Below are positions 5,957 to 8,192 of a DNA stretch of 8,192 nt, piece by piece. Where the stretch lies: assembly GCA_013203525.1 (NCBI GenBank), contig JABMQB010000068.1, positions 1-8,192 on the forward strand, read 5' to 3'. The position numbers and the translations under genes were made by a program. The stretch's first letter is position 1. The number at the start of each line of letters is the position of its first letter. The notes below the pieces were generated by a model. It did no database searches and was not told where the DNA came from. It worked only from the letters and a program-made list of their open reading frames with translations. The DNA comes from Mariniphaga sp. Its GTDB lineage: Bacteria; Bacteroidota; Bacteroidia; Bacteroidales; Prolixibacteraceae.

Positions 5957-7840
5957 CTAATTTGCCTTAACTATTTTGAGAGCCCAATCTTTTAGCGATG
6001 GATTATTTCCATCTGGGAATTCGGGTAAAATAATTATTCCTATTTCATCTGAAATAATTTTTATTGATCTCTTCCATTTTCCACTTACTGGAATAAACCA
6101 TTCCAAACTATAAGCTGTATTGATTTCAAAGCCCTCTAATTCAGGCAAAACCGACATGTTTTCAAAATAAAGCAAAGCAAAATCTTTTTCAAGTGTCCGC
6201 ATCATATACGACCAACCATCCAATCCCTTTTCTGGGCTGCCTGGAGCTTTCTGAGGATTAATATCTTTGGAAGCAGGAACCAGATTTTGATATTTACTTC
6301 CTTCCGACATTATAAACTCTTTTAAATATGGCATATAATTAGCCGATTCATATTTTAATGCATCCCAAATATGAGGACGCATACCCTCAGGTTCGCCGGT
6401 AGTAGTAATATCATAGGCAGCCGTTCCGTGGACATGCCCCGATAATCCACCTGATAGAACTGAGCCATACATTTGCGCACGTGAAAAATAGTTATCACGC
6501 TCCGAATTTGCCGGAGGACGCTCCCCGTTTGGCATGTTAATAGAATGATTCCAGCCGGTATAATAAGGTTCAAAATTTATTGCCGGATAAGGTGGATCCA
6601 ATTGAAACAATGTATCTAAAGCCCCTGAAACACGATGATCGCGAGGCTTATTACCCACACTGTGCATAGTCAACCATGGGCAATCTTCGGCATGCCCGAA
6701 TTGCCTGTAAGTTGAATTATTAATCAATGTTGTATGAATCTGCCCAAAAGGCAATGGACCGTATTTATTCAAATGATAGGTAAGAGCTTCGTTAAATTCA
6801 TCGGCAGTGAGGCTATATTCTTTTGGTATCCAATCGAGATGAATGCCACTAAAAAAAATATTAAAAGCTCCATATCGAGATATTAAATACTGGACATACC
6901 GGGCGTACGATTCGTTAAAATCAAAATATGCTTTCCACGATGGACACACATCTCTTCTTACAGTTTCAATTAAAGGGACAAATCCAACATCCGATAAATA
7001 TTGCATTTTTTTATCGAGGCTTTGAAAATACTCCGGGATTATCCGGTCAAAATCGGCAACTCCAATATGTTCCTCCGACATTTGAAACGGCAGGTTTCCA
7101 AATTCATCCCTCATGTCTTTGGCTGTAACATTCTTATCGTCAACCGGATAACTAAATTTCTCCCAGGCATTACGCAAATAAATCCCATCTTCGTTTGCAA
7201 ATGTATTGGCATTTCCATCCACTTCCCAATTCGGAAAACTGGCAATCATACTAACTGAGTTAAAGTCCTGATTTTTACGAAAGTTAACTGCATCTTCAAA
7301 ACCAATTCCGGGGCCCGGACTATAATCATCTGAAGTAGCAGCATTCCTGAATGGCAAGCGCCAGGTAGTTCCTGCCAGCCATGTATCACCTATCATAAAA
7401 AATGGTGTGCTATCGGCATACTGCAAAGCATGTCCATTTGACGATGCCCTGACAAATCCTCTTCGATTTGGATTTTGAGAGATTTCCTTTTCACTCCATT
7501 TTACTGCCTTAAATTCCCCTGTTAGGTTATTTAATCCTGTGTCACTAATTTGGTTCGAGCCGGATTTCCATTGCCACAAACCTGAACCAGTTGCAACAAT
7601 TCTAACTTTAAAATTATTTTCTCCGTCCCAAAATCCATAAACACGTTTTTTAAAATCAGGCCCTTCCAGATCAACCCAGCAAGTCACATCAGCATAAGGA
7701 TTATTATAAATATTTTCAGCAATAAGCACAACTTCCTGCATTTCCCAGGGATGAATGCCTAACTTGTTATCTTTATTATTACAGCCTGAAACCGCAAAGA
7801 AAAAAATAAGGACAACACACAGGTAATTAATTCTTATCAT
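5957..7840 (-). CDS. Secreted lipoprotein glycoside hydrolase, DUF5060 + DUF4038 (GH140-like)
   Basis: A 627-residue lipoprotein. The signal peptide ends in the lipobox VSG-C20, and the mature start CNNKDNK has a Lys/Asp pair like bacteroidete surface-export signals, so it may sit on the cell surface. Residues about 31-112 form a DUF5060 beta-sandwich (WEMQEVVLIAENIYNNPYADV, WDGENNFKVRI, TGSGLWQWKS, split over 32-93). The DUF4038 TIM-barrel domain covers about 128-515, with ALQYADSTPFFMIGDTWLAG (138-157), NFRKNQDFNSVSM (186-198), SGIHLDW (331-337), MHSVGNKPRDHR (392-403) and INFEPYYTGW (421-430). E424 at a strand end is a plausible catalytic residue, and D336 is another candidate. The last roughly 90 residues are a beta-rich C-terminal domain like that which follows DUF4038 in many relatives. 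DUF4038 includes the GH140 apiosidase family, but substrates vary, so no exact sugar is assigned. No SusC/SusD partner is in the window. Confidence 0.85.
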   Translation of the reverse strand: MIRINYLCVVLIFFFAVSGCNNKDNKLGIHPWEMQEVVLIAENIYNNPYADVTCWVDLEGPDFKKRVYGFWDGENNFKVRIVATGSGLWQWKSGSNQISDTGLNNLTGEFKAVKWSEKEISQNPNRRGFVRASSNGHALQYADSTPFFMIGDTWLAGTTWRLPFRNAATSDDYSPGPGIGFEDAVNFRKNQDFNSVSMIASFPNWEVDGNANTFANEDGIYLRNAWEKFSYPVDDKNVTAKDMRDEFGNLPFQMSEEHIGVADFDRIIPEYFQSLDKKMQYLSDVGFVPLIETVRRDVCPSWKAYFDFNESYARYVQYLISRYGAFNIFFSGIHLDWIPKEYSLTADEFNEALTYHLNKYGPLPFGQIHTTLINNSTYRQFGHAEDCPWLTMHSVGNKPRDHRVSGALDTLFQLDPPYPAINFEPYYTGWNHSINMPNGERPPANSERDNYFSRAQMYGSVLSGGLSGHVHGTAAYDITTTGEPEGMRPHIWDALKYESANYMPYLKEFIMSEGSKYQNLVPASKDINPQKAPGSPEKGLDGWSYMMRTLEKDFALLYFENMSVLPELEGFEINTAYSLEWFIPVSGKWKRSIKIISDEIGIIILPEFPDGNNPSLKDWALKIVKAN

Positions 7841-7872
7841 AATATTTGGTTAAGCAGATTAAATTAATCAAA

Positions 7873-7880
7873 CAAATTTA
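7873..7880 (-). promoter_or_regulatory. Promoter -7 box for the glycoside hydrolase gene
   Basis: The minus strand reads TAAATTTG, an exact TAnnTTTG match, ending 32 bases before the ATG, for a leader of about 25-27 bases. Only a T-rich stretch (GTTTTT), not a full TTTG, is found at the -33 distance. The box implies the gene can be expressed separately from malQ upstream. Confidence 0.5.
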
Positions 7881-7956
7881 TGGATTTAAATGAATACTTA
7901 AAAACATTAAAGTTGGCAGGCTGTCAATGAAATGAATTTAAGTATACTTGTCATGG

Positions 7957-8001
7957 TGAGCTTGTCGAACTATGATTATACGTAACACTTCGACAGGCTC
8001 A
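7957..8001. repeat. REP-like inverted repeat (TGAGC..GTCGAA / TTCGAC..GCTCA)
   Basis: TGAGCTTGTCGAA (7957-7969) and TTCGACAGGCTCA (7989-8001) form 13-base arms with one mismatch (a G-U pair in one RNA strand) around a 19-base loop. The core is the widespread palindromic TTCGACAAGCTCA-type motif that recurs between genes in many bacterial genomes, often linked to REP/RAYT-type dispersal. It starts 18 bases past the malQ stop (8019) and could end or stabilise that transcript, but no T-run follows it. The rest of 7841-8018 holds only the hydrolase promoter box. Confidence 0.75.
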
Positions 8002-8018
8002 GTTTAATTCAGCTAAAA

Positions 8019-8192
8019 CTATCTGTTATATTTTTCCCCTAATTCTTTTAAGAATTTAATGTGTTTGGTTTTAAACTGATTTGGCAGGAGCCTCCATCCC
8101 CAATTCCCAGAAGCAGTTCCCGGAATATTCATACGTGATTTTGTTCCAAGCCCAATAATATCCTGCATTGGTGTTATGACAACATCAGCAAC
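8019..8192 (-). CDS. malQ: 4-alpha-glucanotransferase (amylomaltase), C-terminal 57 residues
   Basis: Only the C-terminus is in the window; the gene runs off the right edge. The visible residues include PMQDIIGLGTKSRMNIPGTA followed by SGNWGWRLLPNQF, which correspond to the highly conserved GH77 C-terminal stretch PxQDxLGLGxExRMNxPGTxxGNWxWR. The known role is cytoplasmic transfer of alpha-1,4-glucan segments in maltodextrin, starch or glycogen metabolism. The protein ends at a TAG after LGEKYNR, a normal C-terminus for the family. It reads the same way as the hydrolase gene 178 bp downstream, but the REP-like hairpin and the hydrolase's own promoter box suggest separate transcripts. Fusion to N-terminal starch-binding modules, common in Bacteroidota MalQ, cannot be judged here. 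Confidence 0.92.
   Translation of the reverse strand, partial: VADVVITPMQDIIGLGTKSRMNIPGTASGNWGWRLLPNQFKTKHIKFLKELGEKYNR

Noticed and set aside
6843..7258. Three overlapping plus-strand open frames within the hydrolase gene
   Set aside because: The minus-strand frame encodes a continuous DUF4038 domain, so these are shadows.
1..8192. CRISPR array, insertion sequence, prophage or defence system
   Set aside because: No spaced direct repeats, transposase, integrase or defence-type domains were found; composition looks even across the window.

Overview
The window is AT-rich DNA, most likely from a member of the Bacteroidota. Three things point there: several promoter boxes fit the TAnnTTTG type used by that phylum's housekeeping sigma factor, there are no clear Shine-Dalgarno sequences, and the gene families are typical (ABC-F next to rlmB, RlmD of the bacteroidete kind, a DUF5060/DUF4038 glycoside hydrolase lipoprotein). 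A marine or anaerobic Bacteroidales/Marinilabiliales-type organism would fit, but this placement is inference.

Layout. (1) Bases 1-2326, minus strand: a two-gene ribosome operon, an ABC-F translation-factor ATPase followed by rlmB (cut by the window edge), overlapping by one base. (2) Bases 2327-2768: a 442-bp gap holding a candidate minus-strand structured RNA (about 2400-2560) with its own promoter-like box and an intrinsic terminator. Its fold, a long irregular hairpin with a central asymmetric bulge, resembles 6S RNA. The ABC-F gene has its own promoter box downstream of that terminator. (3) Bases 2769-4178, plus strand: an RlmD-type 23S rRNA m5U methyltransferase with all four Fe-S cysteines and the catalytic Cys and Glu, but with Tyr in place of the motif IV Asp. 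(4) Bases 4244-5248: an ECF-sigma-type promoter, an ECF sigma factor, and an ATGA-overlapping gene for a two-helix membrane protein, a probable sigma regulator that lacks the usual zinc anti-sigma motif. (5) Bases 5384-5944: a small NTF2-like lipoprotein with its own promoter. (6) Bases 5957-7840, minus strand and convergent with the lipoprotein gene: a secreted lipoprotein glycoside hydrolase (DUF5060 + DUF4038). (7) Bases 7841-8018: a promoter box and a REP-like inverted repeat. (8) Bases 8019-8192, minus strand: the C-terminal end of 4-alpha-glucanotransferase (malQ).

The left half is about ribosome maintenance: an ABC-F factor, two 23S rRNA methyltransferases, and possibly an RNA that regulates RNA polymerase. 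The centre is an envelope-sensing or stress sigma locus, and the right is carbohydrate metabolism. No mobile element, CRISPR array, tRNA or rRNA was seen. The points most worth a second look are the candidate 6S-like RNA, the D-to-Y change in RlmD, and the ECF promoter that would give a nearly leaderless sigma-factor mRNA.
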